NCBI GenBank assembly: GCA_019918135.1
Contig: WBZZ01005803.1
Coordinates: 271,001-335,000, forward strand
DNA length: 64,000 nt
Source: Paulinella micropora
Taxonomy: Eukaryota > Cercozoa > Imbricatea > Euglyphida > Paulinellidae
Reading direction: 5' to 3'
Positions 1 through 12,229 of the stretch are shown here, piece after piece. A program made the translations under genes and the position numbers. Below the pieces are notes generated by a model. It was not told where the DNA came from, ran no database searches, and worked only from the letters and a program-made list of their open reading frames with translations. Every line of letters starts with the position of its first letter. The stretch's first letter is position 1.

Positions 1-45
1 CGTATGTATGTATGTATGTATGTAACTATGTATGTATGCATATTT
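1..45. repeat. (TATG)n microsatellite
   Basis: Short tetranucleotide run at the window edge, slightly interrupted. Bases 46-285 after it are AT/GC-mixed DNA in which I see no gene or repeat. Confidence 0.85.
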
Positions 46-960
46 CATTCTGCACTCCTAGACGAAAGCGTTGTGACAGACATGAAACAAAGCTGCCCAT
101 CATGCCATGTATGGCAAGCCACATCACTCTACCCACATACTAGTACTCATACTACTAAGTTCCTTGGTTCAGACTTGTTCTGGAGATTACATGTATAAAG
201 TAGTTGCTGATTCCTTTTAGGCCTCGAAGTGCTTCGAAATTCAACTCGTTAAGACGTCGTTCAGTAGTCTCGCCACCAGAGCCTCTTTTCAAGGCTCCGC
301 GCACAAGGGGTAATTTCCCCGTATCACCCACGTTTCGCCCAAATTTCAACGCATCTTTTCGATTTCAGCCACCGAAATTTTCAACCGGTGGTTGAAGCTA
401 CTTTCGAGATTTCAGTCTCTGGCTGCTGTGGATGCATGGTGATGATTGGAAACGAATAGACATGCTTCGTAGGCGTGACTGCACTTTTTATCTAAAAAAA
501 AAATGAGTTTTTCACATGTTCACAAGTAAAATGTGTCGAAAAGTTAGAGGACTGTGCGTTGTTGTTGTCGGTTTTTGTGCTTGGTTTGTGCGGGTTTTCT
601 GTAAATAAGCAGCGTACATCATCAGGTCGAGTGTTATAATGTTTATTCACTGTTTACGCTGTTTCTCTGGTCTGCCAGTATCTATGCGTGTGTATGGATT
701 TTTTCGTCTTGCTTGTTGTATGAAAAGTTGTGTCTTGGTATTAGTTTCCATCATCATATCACCTGTATCGAGTGTGTGTTTTTGTTTGTGATATTGGATG
801 AACACGTTTTTGCGATTAGCATGATAGAATGTGTAGGTGGGTGACATGTCAAGACAGTATTGTTTTTTATATTTTATTGCTGTTTTTCTGTGCAGTTGAG
901 TGCTTGGTTTCTGGTTTTCTTTTGGTACACACATGTTTTTATGTCTATCTGTCTCTCGCG

Positions 961-1049
<89 letters not shown>
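961..1049. repeat. (AAT)n microsatellite
   Basis: Representative of the AAT tracts that join every element in 0.9-11.2 kb. Others lie at about 1284-1343, 1611-1714 (with a CAA core at 1637-1679), 2123-2226, 2344-2375, 6836-6880, 7052-7089, 7359-7395, 7627-7732, 7897-7928, 9263-9297, 9415-9528, 9938-10035, 10303-10363, 10596-10629, 10899-10945 and 11118-11190. Long Asn, Ile, Leu or Tyr runs translated from them are artefacts. Confidence 0.95.
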
Positions 1050-1050
<1 letters not shown>

Positions 1051-1281
1051 GTGCTTCTCTGTCAATGGCTGATGCAAATCTGCACATGCGCCTCCATCGT
1101 CTCACCCGTGAGGGGAGTACGAAGAATTGACGATAGGCTCTAATGACACCCCCGCAAGGGCAGTTCAAACACATCCAGACGGACCGGTATGTTCAATGAA
1201 AATACTGGTGGCACCGACGGGAATCGAACTGGCGACAGGGCCCAGATGGTAGAACTTGACCACTGGGCTATCACGGTGTCC

Positions 1282-1283
<2 letters not shown>
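1051..1283 (-). mobile_element. tRNA-derived SINE (SINE1), copy 1
   Basis: Read on the minus strand: a tRNA-like head with box A-like TAGCCCAGTGG and box B-like GTTCGATTCC, an acceptor-stem end followed by CCA, then a body ending GAGAAGCAC and a (TTA)n tail. (TAA)n lies on both sides. Confidence 0.85.
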
Positions 1284-1343
<60 letters not shown>

Positions 1344-1610
1344 GTGTTTCTCTGTCAATGGCTGATGCATTTCTGCACATGCGCCTCCATCGTCTCACCC
1401 GTGAGGGGAGTACGAAGAATTGACGATAAGCTCTAATGACACCCCCGCAAGGGCAGTTCCAACACTTCCAGACGGGCCGGTATGTTCAATGAAAATACTG
1501 GTCCAGACGGATCGGTATGTTCAATGAAAATACTGGTGGCACCGACGGGAATCGAACTGGCGACAGGGCCCAGACGGTAGAACTTGACCACTGGGCTATC
1601 ACGGTGTCCA
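1344..1610 (-). mobile_element. SINE1, copy 2
   Basis: Full copy with the tRNA-like head. It carries an internal duplication of the segment containing TATGTTCAATGAAAATACTGG. Flanked by AAT tracts. Confidence 0.85.
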
Positions 1611-1635
1611 TAATAATAATAATAATAATAGTAAT

Positions 1636-1680
<45 letters not shown>

Positions 1681-1714
1681 AATAGTAATAACAATAATAA
1701 TAATAATAATAATA

Positions 1715-2226
<512 letters not shown>

Positions 2227-2343
2227 GTGCTTCTCAGTCAATGGCGAATGCATTTCTGCACATGTGCCTCCATCGTCTCACCCGTGAGGGGAGTACGAAG
2301 ATTTGACGATAGGCTCTACTGACACCCCCGCAAGGCAGCTCCA
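2227..2343 (-). mobile_element. SINE1, copy 3 (5'-truncated)
   Basis: Only the 3' body remains and the tRNA-like head is missing. Lies between two AAT tracts. Mirrored at 9298-9414. Confidence 0.8.
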
Positions 2344-2374
<31 letters not shown>

Positions 2375-2375
2375 G

Positions 2376-4505
2376 GCTAGGCTTCCTCAGACTATAGCAT
2401 CAGATCCAGATCCTGGACATGTGCCTCCATTGGGTCACCGGGGTCAGCCGATCCCAACGCATTGTCAGAACACCAAACAGACATAGCAGCAACAGCAACA
2501 GCAGGGGCAGATGGGGGCGGTGAAGTGCATGAAGAGCTAGATGCGAGGGTGTTAGCTGAAGAGAAGAACTCCGAGACACTACGCTGCGCTCCCGAACCCC
2601 TCTCTCTAGCCAGGACGTCCACTCTGCGCGGACGGCCGCGCCGCGCAACATCAACGTCACTTGGGGGAGAGGGTGGGACAGAAGCTGATGGAACCTCAGT
2701 GAGGTCAATCACCTCCTCGCCCCCATCCTCCACCCCAAGCTCCTCCCTTTTACCCTCCCTAGCAGACCAACACTCAGACACATATGATCCAAACAACACA
2801 TCCAACTTTGGAGGGGGACGCAACGCTGTAACCCCTAACAACGCAGCAAGCCTAAAGTTACTGCGGAAGCGCGACTTCCCCTGAAAAAACTTACAAAACA
2901 ATCGTGATTGATCCACAGGCGACATATCATCCCAACCCTGCCGCACAGAGCCCTCCCGCTCCCGCCCAAGCAACACATCCTCCACCACAACCTCACCGCC
3001 TACGACCTCACCACCCTCCTCACTCCCTCCATCCCCCTTCAGCAGCCCCCACAGCCATGCCACCGAGCCTCTGCATACTCAGCAACAGCTGCTTACGTCT
3101 CCCCTCATGCATGGGGCAATCCCATAAGAAGTGCGCAAGGGACTCATTGACATCATCATGACAACAGAAGCAGCGAGGGGACATGCCACTGACCAACTTG
3201 CTGCGGTACAACCGAAGGCGGTTGTTGCAGCTGAGCAACCTTCTCCGAAGCAGATTATAATGCGCATCATCAAGGGCTACCCATCTTGGGAACTCCTTAG
3301 TTCCAAAGACTTGTCTTAGGATGACTCGCAGGCCATCAGTAAGATCGCTGCCTGCCTCTCGCTTGTCCCACATCAGTTGCTGCACCATCTTGACGTCCTG
3401 CTGAAGGGCCCACTTGTCCACAGTCGAACTCCAAACCCTCGAGGTCCTTCTATGAGCTATTTAGAAGCTCCTGAAGCCCTTGTTGTAGATCCATTGAGCC
3501 CCTGATAGCGGCTTCGGCCTCCGCAGTCCAGTTGGATTTAACTTGAGATGCGACGACAGGAAATCGCTCCTCCGGTAGAACATGCAGCCGTCCATAGAAC
3601 TTCAGTTGTGCCGCCAGTCGCAAACTCTCCGCACTCAGAGCGCGCCAGGAAGAGTGTAATCCACTTGCTTGTCTTAGGGCTGATGCCGAGAATCATCCGC
3701 ATGGGGCGCAGCATTGCTGCCTCCAGCTTGGTGCGCTGCGATACGGGGGCACGCCAGACATCGAAGGCGTACTTCAGCTTGGCTCCCACAAGTTGATTCC
3801 AGCACATGAGACGATACCTAGCTTGTATCTCACCTGCACACCACAAAGAGTACCAACCTGCGGTGGCGACTTCAGTGACACGCGTAGCCCGCAGGGCCTG
3901 CTCCTTCCACTTCAGGTCGTCGGTGATAACCACTCCCAGGTACTTGTACTGACTGGTGACACAAAGCTTCTGGCCGCGGAACCACACCACGGGCTCACCT
4001 CGCTCCCTGATTCTTAGTCGTTTCGCCTTGCTCGACGTGTAAATGGGCATGATTTCCGTCTTGCCGGGCTTCACGTTGACTTCCAGCCGATAATCTTCCG
4101 CGAACTTGGCCACAACATTGACCATCTTCTGGAGCTCGGTGCGACTGTGAGCGATGAGAGCCACGTCGTCCGCGTAGAGAATTGCCTTGATGTCGTTCAG
4201 CCGCTTCACATCCGTGGTCTTGAGGGCACTCGCCAGCCGATCACACAGCTCATCCATAAAGACGTTGAAGAGTGTGGGAGAGAGGGGGGACCCCTGTTGG
4301 ACCCCTACACCCTCCAGTACTTCGGGGGTGAGTGCTCCATCAACTAGCACTTGCGACGAAGTCTGCTCGTAGCACCTGCGTAGCGTGCGCCAGAATTTGC
4401 CCCTTACACCCAGCTTCCAGAGCCTCTCAAATAGGCCATCTCTCCATACAGACGAGAAAGCCTTGCGTAGATCGACGAACAGGACATACGACTCCTGCTT
4501 CTGCA
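2376..4505 (-). pseudogene. LINE (non-LTR retrotransposon), 5'-truncated, minus copy
   Basis: Read on the minus strand, it starts inside the reverse transcriptase palm just before the FVDLRKAF motif and continues through YADD, the thumb and a C-terminal finger of form C-x2-C-x9-H-x4-C (near 3130-3190). An acidic/Ser-rich tail ORF follows (2392-3063), and the element ends just before a (TAA)n tract on the plus strand, which is its (TTA)n 3' tail. A 2-bp deletion near 3637, relative to the plus copy, shifts the frame after the LFLARS stretch. The N-terminal half and the endonuclease are missing, so this copy is dead. Family assignment rests on the RT motifs, the finger and the 3' tail. Confidence 0.85.
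3490..4505. repeat. Inner inverted repeat, left arm (RT region)
   Basis: Reverse complement of 5817-6835 with scattered substitutions and small indels, so visibly more diverged than the ORF parts of the outer arms. The breakpoint near 4505 lies where the plus-strand LINE frame begins. Confidence 0.85.
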
Positions 4506-6831
4506 GCTGATCTTGATACGGACCACAAGGCAGTATGGGCCGAACTGACGTGGAGCGGCCAGCGCCGGCCAAAGCGGGCTGCGAAACCTTACAGGTCCTT
4601 TCGTGTTGATAAGCTTATTGGTGCTGGTGTCTCGGGTAATGATCACGCTGCGAAGCAAGCGCTGGATTATCTACGCGACAAGTTCGATGACGTATTCCAG
4701 CATTGCCTACAGAAGCTTGGAGTGCATCAGCTGCCTGAGCTTGACCTATCGGGTGGTGCCGACAGCCAACGGGTGGTAGATGACGTCACCGAGCGAGTGG
4801 CGCAGTCCTTCCGAATGGCGGCGCACCGGGTCCTTGGCTCCAGATGTATACGACCCCGTTTCACCAACAATTGGTTCGACGGGGAGCTAAAGGTGCTCAT
4901 TCAGCAGCGCCGGGAGGCCTACGCAGCATACAGGAGGGATGAATCGAATGCGGAAGCCCGTCTGAATTGGCTACGGCTCCGCAAGCAAATTCGGAAGGCA
5001 ACTCGGGCCAAGAAGTCCGCCTCCTTCAAGCAAGTGCAGGAAGAAGCGGTCAAATGTCAACGCGAGCAATCCTCAAAGCGCTTTTGGCTACTCGCGAAGC
5101 GGCTTGGCGGGGCACGCAGAACGAAGGTCTCCGCGCCGGTGCAAAGGGAGGATGGCTCACTGGCGTGTACGCTGCCGGAAAAGGTCGCTCGGTGGGAGGA
5201 ATTTCGGAAAAATTTGGTGAAGCCACGGGAAAATCCGGCAAGTGCGGCTGTTGTGGTGGAGTGCTGTGCAGAAGCAGGCTCGTTGGAGTGGCAGGAAGCC
5301 GAAGCTAAGCGGCAGTTCCACTGGAACGATCGCTTCAGAGATGAGGTGGCCCGGGCTATGAAGGAGCACGAAGTAGGTGAAGACACTTGCGAAGAGCTGG
5401 ACAAGCCGTTCACGCAAGAGGAGGTCCTTGCAAGGCAACGTGCCCTGAATAACCACAAAGCTTGTGGCGAGGACAAAGTGAAGAACGAGATGCTCAAGTA
5501 TGGCGGCGCCTACATCAATGGCTACTTAACGCAGTACTTCAACTGGATTCGAGAAGCCGAGAGGACTCCAAAAGCTTGGGGCAAGGGAATCATCGTCAAT
5601 ATCCCCAAGGGTGGGGATCCTACGGATCCTGACAACTGGAGGGATATCTCGATTATTAGTTGCCTTGGTAAGCTGTATCTGTCCTTATTAGCTACTCGTC
5701 TAACGCTCTTCGTGGATGGCCCGGATAAGCTACGTCCAGAGCAGGGAGGCTTCCGCCCGGGGCGTCGCACTACGGATCAGGTCTTTACCCTTTGGCAGAG
5801 GTTGAAGGGGCGTCAGCAGCAGAAGCGGGAGTCGTATGTCCTGTTCGTCGATCTACGCAAGGCTTTCCCGTCTGTTTGGAGAGATGGCCTATTTGAGAGG
5901 CTCTGGAAGCTGGGTGTAAGGGGCAAGTTCTGGCGCACGCTACGCAGGTGCTACGAGCAGACTTCGTCGCAAGTGCTAGTTGATGGAGCACTCACCCCCG
6001 AAGTACTGGAGGGTGTAGGCGTCCAACAGGGTTCCCCTCTCTCTCCCACACTCTCCAACGTCTTTATGGATGAGCTGTGTGATCGGCTGGCGAGTGCCCT
6101 CAAGATCACGGATGTGAAGCGGCTGAACGACATCAAGGCACTTCTATACGCGGACGACGTGGCCCTCATCGCTCACAGTCGCACCGAGCTCCAGAAGATG
6201 GTCAATGTTGTGGCCAAGTTCGCGGAAGATTACCGGCTGGAAGTCAACGTGAAGCCCGGCAAGACGGAAATCATGCCCGTTTACACGTCGAGCAAGGCGA
6301 AACGACCAAGTATCAGGGAGCGAGGTGAGCCCGTGGTGTGGTTTCGCGGCCAGAAGCTTTGTGTCACCAGTCAGTACAAGTACCTGGGAGTGGTTATCAC
6401 CGACGACCTGAAGTGGAAGGAGCAGGCCCTGCGGGCTACGCGTGTCACTGAAGTCGCCACCGCAGGTTGGTACTCTTTGTGGTGTGCAGGTGAGATACAA
6501 GCTAGGTATCGTCTCATGTGCTGGAATCAACTTGTGGGAGCCAAGCTGAAGTACGCCTTCGATGTCTGGCGTGCCCCCGTATCGCAGCTCACCAAGCTGG
6601 AGGCAGCAATGCTGCGCCCCATGAGGATGATTCTCGGCATCAGCCCTAAGACAAGCAAGTGGATTACACTCTTTCTGGCGCGCTCTTTGAGTGCGGAGCG
6701 TTTGCGGCGGGCGGCGCAACTGAAGTTCTATGGACGGCTGCGTGTTCTACCGGAGAAGCGATTTCCTGTCATCGCATCTCAAGTCAAATCCGACTGGACT
6801 GCGGAGGCCGAAGGCGCTATCAGGGACTCAA

Positions 6832-6835
<4 letters not shown>
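4506..6835 (+). pseudogene. LINE reverse transcriptase, 5'- and 3'-truncated
   Basis: A long open frame (4332-6902) covers this segment, but its first ~58 codons are antisense inverted-repeat sequence. Recognisable protein starts near 4509. It opens with TDHKAVWAEL, which resembles the last (SDH-type) motif of an AP-type endonuclease domain. The RT domain follows: GFRPGRRT, then FVDLRKAF with catalytic Asp at codon 507 of the frame (5850), QQGSPLSP, and YADD at 6147-6158, then the thumb. It stops at 6835, where a (TAA)n tract replaces the expected continuation. That continuation is still present in the minus copy and resumes at 8254. The element lacks most of the endonuclease and the finger, so it is not autonomous. 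Confidence 0.88.
5817..6835. repeat. Inner inverted repeat, right arm (RT region)
   Basis: Mirror of 3490-4505. The two arms flank a unique 1.3-kb spacer (4506-5816) that carries the N-terminal half of the plus-strand reverse transcriptase. Confidence 0.85.
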
Positions 6836-6879
<44 letters not shown>

Positions 6880-6880
6880 G

Positions 6881-7051
6881 TGTATCTCCTGCCAATTGCT
6901 GAGCCAAAAGGCCATGTGCATCCAGTCCTCCATTCCATAAGGAAAGTCTCCACACCAATCGGTGGAATAAAGGAAGTGACGGCATAGAACATTACTCTAG
7001 GAGCTTTATACCAATCAGCCCATGGAAAGGACCGATGGCCTATGTACTCCC
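6881..7051 (-). mobile_element. 171-bp short element (SINE2-like), copy 1
   Basis: Non-coding unit ending in a (TTA)n tail when read on the minus strand. Nearly identical units lie at 10946-11117 and 35739-35909. I see no convincing tRNA head, so its origin is unknown. Confidence 0.75.
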
Positions 7052-7089
<38 letters not shown>

Positions 7090-7358
7090 GTGCCTCTCTG
7101 TCAATGGCTGATGCATTTCTGCACATGCGCCTCCATCGTCTCACCCGTGAGGGGAGTACGAAGAATTGACGATAAGCTCTAATGACACCCCCGCAAGGGC
7201 AGTTCCAACACTTCCAGACGGGCCGGTATGTTCAATGAAAATACTGGTCCAGAAATAGACCGGTATGTTCAATGAAAATACTGGTGGCACCGACGGGAAT
7301 CGAACTGGCGACAGGGCTCAGATGGTAGAACTTGACCACTGGGCTATCACGGTGTCCA
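7090..7358 (-). mobile_element. SINE1, copy 4
   Basis: Full copy with head and internal duplication, between AAT tracts. Confidence 0.85.
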
Positions 7359-7395
<37 letters not shown>

Positions 7396-7626
7396 GTGCT
7401 TCTCTGTCAATGGCTGATGCAAATCTGCACATGCGCCTCCATCGTCTCACCCGTGAGGGGAGTACGAAGAATTGACGATAGGCTCTAATGACACCCCCGC
7501 AAGGGCAGTTCAAACACATCCAGACGGACCGGTATGTTCAATGAAAATACTGGTGGCACCGACGGGAATCGAACTGGCGACAGGGCCCAGATGGTAGAAC
7601 TTGACCACTGGGCTATCACGGTGTCC
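7396..7626 (-). mobile_element. SINE1, copy 5
   Basis: Full copy without the internal duplication, separated from copy 4 only by an AAT tract. Confidence 0.85.
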
Positions 7627-7732
<106 letters not shown>

Positions 7733-7897
7733 GTGCTTCTCTGTCAATGGCTGATGCATTTCTGCACATGCGCCTCCATCGTCTCACCCGTGAGGGGAGT
7801 ACGAAGAATTGACGATAAGCTCTAATGACACCCCCGCAAGGGCAGTTCCAACACTTCCAGACGGGCCGGTATGTTCAATGAAAATACTGGTCCAGAA
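7733..7897 (-). mobile_element. SINE1, copy 6 (head missing)
   Basis: Body and 3' end only, ending at a junction to (AAT)n and then (ACT)n. Confidence 0.8.
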
Positions 7898-7928
<31 letters not shown>

Positions 7929-7992
<64 letters not shown>

Positions 7993-8015
7993 CTACTACT
8001 ACTACTACTACCAGG
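7929..8015. repeat. (ACT)n microsatellite
   Basis: Triplet tract directly abutting an AAT tract and slightly interrupted near 7992. Confidence 0.9.
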
Positions 8016-8253
8016 GAAGGCTTTTTACCGGTTTGTTTATACAATAAAAGAATATATTTATTGATGCCTATCCTTTACTGTCTCAAACCAATTCCAACAA
8101 CTTCCGAGTCGCCAATAACCCAATCTTCTGAGCTTATATAAATTGATGATTGGTAATTACTATCACCCGGTCACTCACGGACCTAATACCTTAATGCACT
8201 CCGGGTTGCTGAGAGACTCCGTCAGAAGTCGCGACGTCTAATCGACACACTTT
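8016..8253. other. Unclassified repeat fragment
   Basis: Non-LINE sequence splitting the plus LINE copy. Its last ~100 bp (8150-8253) match, reverse-complemented and with mismatches, about 28560-28665. Both are therefore copies of one dispersed repeat, perhaps an LTR or element end. Confidence 0.5.
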
Positions 8254-9260
8254 CGCAACTGATGTGGGACAAGCGAGAGGCAGGCAGCGATCTTACTGAT
8301 GGCCTGCGAGTCATCCTAAGACAAGTCTTTGGAACTAAGGAGTTCCCAAGATGGGTAGCCCTTGATGATGCGCATTATAATCTGCTTCGGAGAAGGTTGC
8401 TCAGCTGCAACAACCGCCTTCGGTTGTACCGCAGCAAGTTGGTCAGTGGCATGTCCCCTCGCTGCTTCTGTTGTCATGATGATGTCAATGAGTCCCTTGC
8501 GCACTTCTTATGGGATTGCCCCATGCATGAGGGGAGACGTAAGCAGCTGTTGCTGAGTATGCAGAGGCTCGGTGGCATGGCTGTGGGGGCTGCTGAAGGG
8601 GGATGGAGGGAGTGAGGAGGGTGGTGAGGTCGTAGGCGGTGAGGTTGTGGTGGAGGATGTGTTGCTTGGGCGGGAGCGGGAGGGCTCTGTGCGGCAGGGT
8701 TGGGATGATATGTCGCCTGTGGATCAATCACGATTGTTTTGTAAGTTTTTTCAGGGGAAGTCGCGCTTCCGCAGTAACTTTAGGCTTGCTGCGTTGTTAG
8801 GGGTTACAGCGTTGCGTCCCCCTCCAAAGTTGGATGTGTTGTTTGGATCATATGTGTCTGAGTGTTGGTCTGCTAGGGAGGGTAAAAGGGAGGAGCTTGG
8901 GGTGGAGGATGGGGGCGAGGAGGTGATTGACCTCACTGAGGTTCCATCAGCTTCTGTCCCACCCTCTCCCCCAAGTGACGTTGATGTTGCGCGGCGCGGC
9001 CGTCCGCGCAGAGTGGACGTCCTGGCTAGAGAGAGGGGTTCGGGAGCGCAGCGTAGTGTCTCGGAGTTCTTCTCTTCAGCTAACACCCTCGCATCTAGCT
9101 CTTCATGCACTTCACCGCCCCCATCTGCCCCTGCTGTTGCTGTTGCTGCTATGTCTGTTTGGTGTTCTGACAATGCGTTGGGATCGGCTGACCCCGGTGA
9201 CCCAATGGAGGCACATGTCCAGGATCTGGATCTGATGCTATAGTCTGAGGAAGCCTAGCC

Positions 9261-9262
<2 letters not shown>
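8254..9262 (+). pseudogene. LINE C-terminal and 3' end, plus copy
   Basis: Carries the zinc-finger ORF (8262-8615) with C-F-C-C, then H and C spaced as C-x2-C-x9-H-x4-C, typical of non-LTR element C-termini. A tail ORF follows, then a short 3' end running into (TTA)n at 9263. It is separated from the RT part by a 1.4-kb block of microsatellites, SINEs and an unrelated fragment (6836-8253). Confidence 0.85.
8572..9243 (+). CDS. LINE C-terminal tail ORF, mirrored at 2392-3063 (-)
   Basis: This 223-codon frame overlaps the zinc-finger ORF by 44 nt in another frame, so it may be a downstream part of the same protein after a frameshift. Its first third is Gly/Glu-rich. The middle (about residues 45-110) has hydrophobic, Leu/Pro-rich segments like C-terminal extensions of some LINE proteins. 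Around residues 115-121 it has VIDLTEV within an acidic context, the form of a SUMO-interacting motif. The end is Ser/Ala-rich. The mirror copy is identical in protein sequence. Whether it is translated is unknown. Confidence 0.5.
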   Translation: MAWLWGLLKGDGGSEEGGEVVGGEVVVEDVLLGREREGSVRQGWDDMSPVDQSRLFCKFFQGKSRFRSNFRLAALLGVTALRPPPKLDVLFGSYVSECWSAREGKREELGVEDGGEEVIDLTEVPSASVPPSPPSDVDVARRGRPRRVDVLARERGSGAQRSVSEFFSSANTLASSSSCTSPPPSAPAVAVAAMSVWCSDNALGSADPGDPMEAHVQDLDLML

Positions 9263-9297
<35 letters not shown>

Positions 9298-9414
9298 TGG
9301 AGCTGCCTTGCGGGGGTGTCAGTAGAGCCTATCGTCAAATCTTCGTACTCCCCTCACGGGTGAGACGATGGAGGCACATGTGCAGAAATGCATTCGCCAT
9401 TGACTGAGAAGCAC
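9298..9414 (+). mobile_element. SINE1, copy 7 (truncated, mirror of copy 3)
   Basis: Reverse complement of 2227-2343 within the outer inverted repeat. Confidence 0.8.
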
Positions 9415-9937
<523 letters not shown>

Positions 9938-9968
9938 TATTATTATTATTATTATTGTTATTACTATT

Positions 9969-10010
<42 letters not shown>

Positions 10011-10035
10011 ATTACTATTATTATTATTATTATTA

Positions 10036-10302
10036 TGGACACCGTGATAGCCCAGTGGTCAAGTTCTACCGTCTGGGCCCTGTCGCCAGTTCGATTCCCG
10101 TCGGTGCCACCAGTATTTTCATTGAACATACCGATCCGTCTGGACCAGTATTTTCATTGAACATACCGGCCCGTCTGGAAGTGTTGGAACTGCCCTTGCG
10201 GGGGTGTCATTAGAGCTTATCGTCAATTCTTCGTACTCCCCTCACGGGTGAGACGATGGAGGCGCATGTGCAGAAATGCATCAGCCATTGACAGAGAAAC
10301 AC
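10036..10302 (+). mobile_element. SINE1, copy 8 (mirror of copy 2)
   Basis: Full copy in the right arm. Head, internal duplication, body and (TTA)n tail are all visible. Confidence 0.85.
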
Positions 10303-10363
<61 letters not shown>

Positions 10364-10364
<1 letters not shown>

Positions 10365-10595
10365 GGACACCGTGATAGCCCAGTGGTCAAGTTCTACCAT
10401 CTGGGCCCTGTCGCCAGTTCGATTCCCGTCGGTGCCACCAGTATTTTCATTGAACATACCGGTCCGTCTGGATGTGTTTGAACTGCCCTTGCGGGGGTGT
10501 CATTAGAGCCTATCGTCAATTCTTCGTACTCCCCTCACGGGTGAGACGATGGAGGCGCATGTGCAGATTTGCATCAGCCATTGACAGAGAAGCAC
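10364..10595 (+). mobile_element. SINE1, copy 9 (mirror of copy 1)
   Basis: Full copy in the right arm, with the (TTA)n tail leading directly into copy 10. Confidence 0.85.
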
Positions 10596-10629
<34 letters not shown>

Positions 10630-10898
10630 TGGACACCGTGATAGCCCAGTGGTCAAGTTCTACCATCTGAGCCCTGTCGCCAGTTCGATTCCCGTCGGTG
10701 CCACCAGTATTTTCATTGAACATACCGGTCTATTTCTGGACCAGTATTTTCATTGAACATACCGGCCCGTCTGGAAGTGTTGGAACTGCCCTTGCGGGGG
10801 TGTCATTAGAGCTTATCGTCAATTCTTCGTACTCCCCTCACGGGTGAGACGATGGAGGCGCATGTGCAGAAATGCATCAGCCATTGACAGAGAGGCAC
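10630..10898 (+). mobile_element. SINE1, copy 10 (right arm only)
   Basis: Full copy with no counterpart in the left arm. It is most like copy 4 (7090-7358) reversed. Confidence 0.85.
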
Positions 10899-10945
<47 letters not shown>

Positions 10946-11117
10946 GGGAGTACATAGGCCATCGGTCCTTTCCATGGGCTGATTGGTATAAAGCTCCTAG
11001 AGTAATGTTCTATGCCGTCACTTCCTTTATTCCACCGATTGGTGTGGAGACTTTCCTTATGGAATGGAGGACTGGATGCACATGGCCTTTTGGCTCAGCA
11101 ATTGGCAGGAGATACAC
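10946..11117 (+). mobile_element. 171-bp short element, copy 2
   Basis: Reverse complement of 6881-7051, flanked by TTA tracts. Present only in the right arm of the inverted repeat. Confidence 0.75.
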
Positions 11118-11189
<72 letters not shown>

Positions 11190-11860
11190 CGCGAGAGACA
11201 GATAGACATAAAAACATGTGTGTACCAAAAGAAAACCAGAAACCAAGCACTCAACTGCACAGAAAAACAGCAATAAAATATAAAAAACAATACTGTCTTG
11301 ACATGTCACCCACCTACACATTCTATCATGCTAATCGCAAAAACGTGTTCATCCAATATCACAAACAAAAACACACACTCGATACAGGTGATATGATGAT
11401 GGAAACTAATACCAAGACACAACTTTTCATACAACAAGCAAGACGAAAAAATCCATACACACGCATAGATACTGGCAGACCAGAGAAACAGCGTAAACAG
11501 TGAATAAACATTATAACACTCGACCTGATGATGTACACTGCTTATTTACAGAAAACCCGCACAAACCAAGCACAAAAACCGACAACAACAACGCACAGTC
11601 CTCTAACTTTTCGACACATTTTACTTGTGAACATATGAAAAACTCATTTTTTTAAAGATAAAAAGCGCAGTCACGCCTACGAAGCATGTCTATTCGTTTC
11701 CAATCATCACCATGCATCCACAGCAGCCAGAGACTGCAATCTCGAAAGTAGCTTCAACCACCGGTTGAAAATTTTGGTGGCTGAAATCGAAAAGATGCGT
11801 TGAAATGTGGGCGAAACGTGGGTGATACGGGGAAATTACCCCTTAGTGGAGCGGAAAAAG

Positions 11861-12229
11861 GGTCTGGGAGATTAGCTCTGGGAAATACGGTTATTTGTTG
11901 CTCTTTCTTGGAAGGAAGGTAAGGGCTGGGTTTCTTGCTCTAGGGCAAGGGGCGTTGGCCGGTGTAAAAAGCAGGAGAAAAGAAAAGTTGTGTAGTTTGG
12001 TGAGAAATGAAGAGTTGTGAGTTGAGGGTGTTAGGGTGGGTTGGGGCTGGCTTGCGTGGGTTTGCAGGGTTGGGGGAGGGGCAGGGCTGGTGGAAGGGAT
12101 GTGGACAAGTTGTAAGGAGGGGTCGGTGTGCAGAGGAGGCAAGAAACCGGGGTTTCGGGTGCCCTTGGGGTTTGGTGTAGGTCTGTGGCAGCTGGTGGGG
12201 ACAATGTTGGCTGTGCTACTTGTGCAATG
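11861..12229. other. No gene seen
   Basis: G/T-rich single-copy-looking sequence between the inverted repeat and the tetranucleotide array. I see no supported feature in it. Confidence 0.6.

Noticed and set aside
10036-10110. Functional tRNA gene
   Set aside because: It has box A, box B and CCA, but recurs as part of a dispersed repeat with a common body and tail and has no clear anticodon arm, so it is a SINE head.
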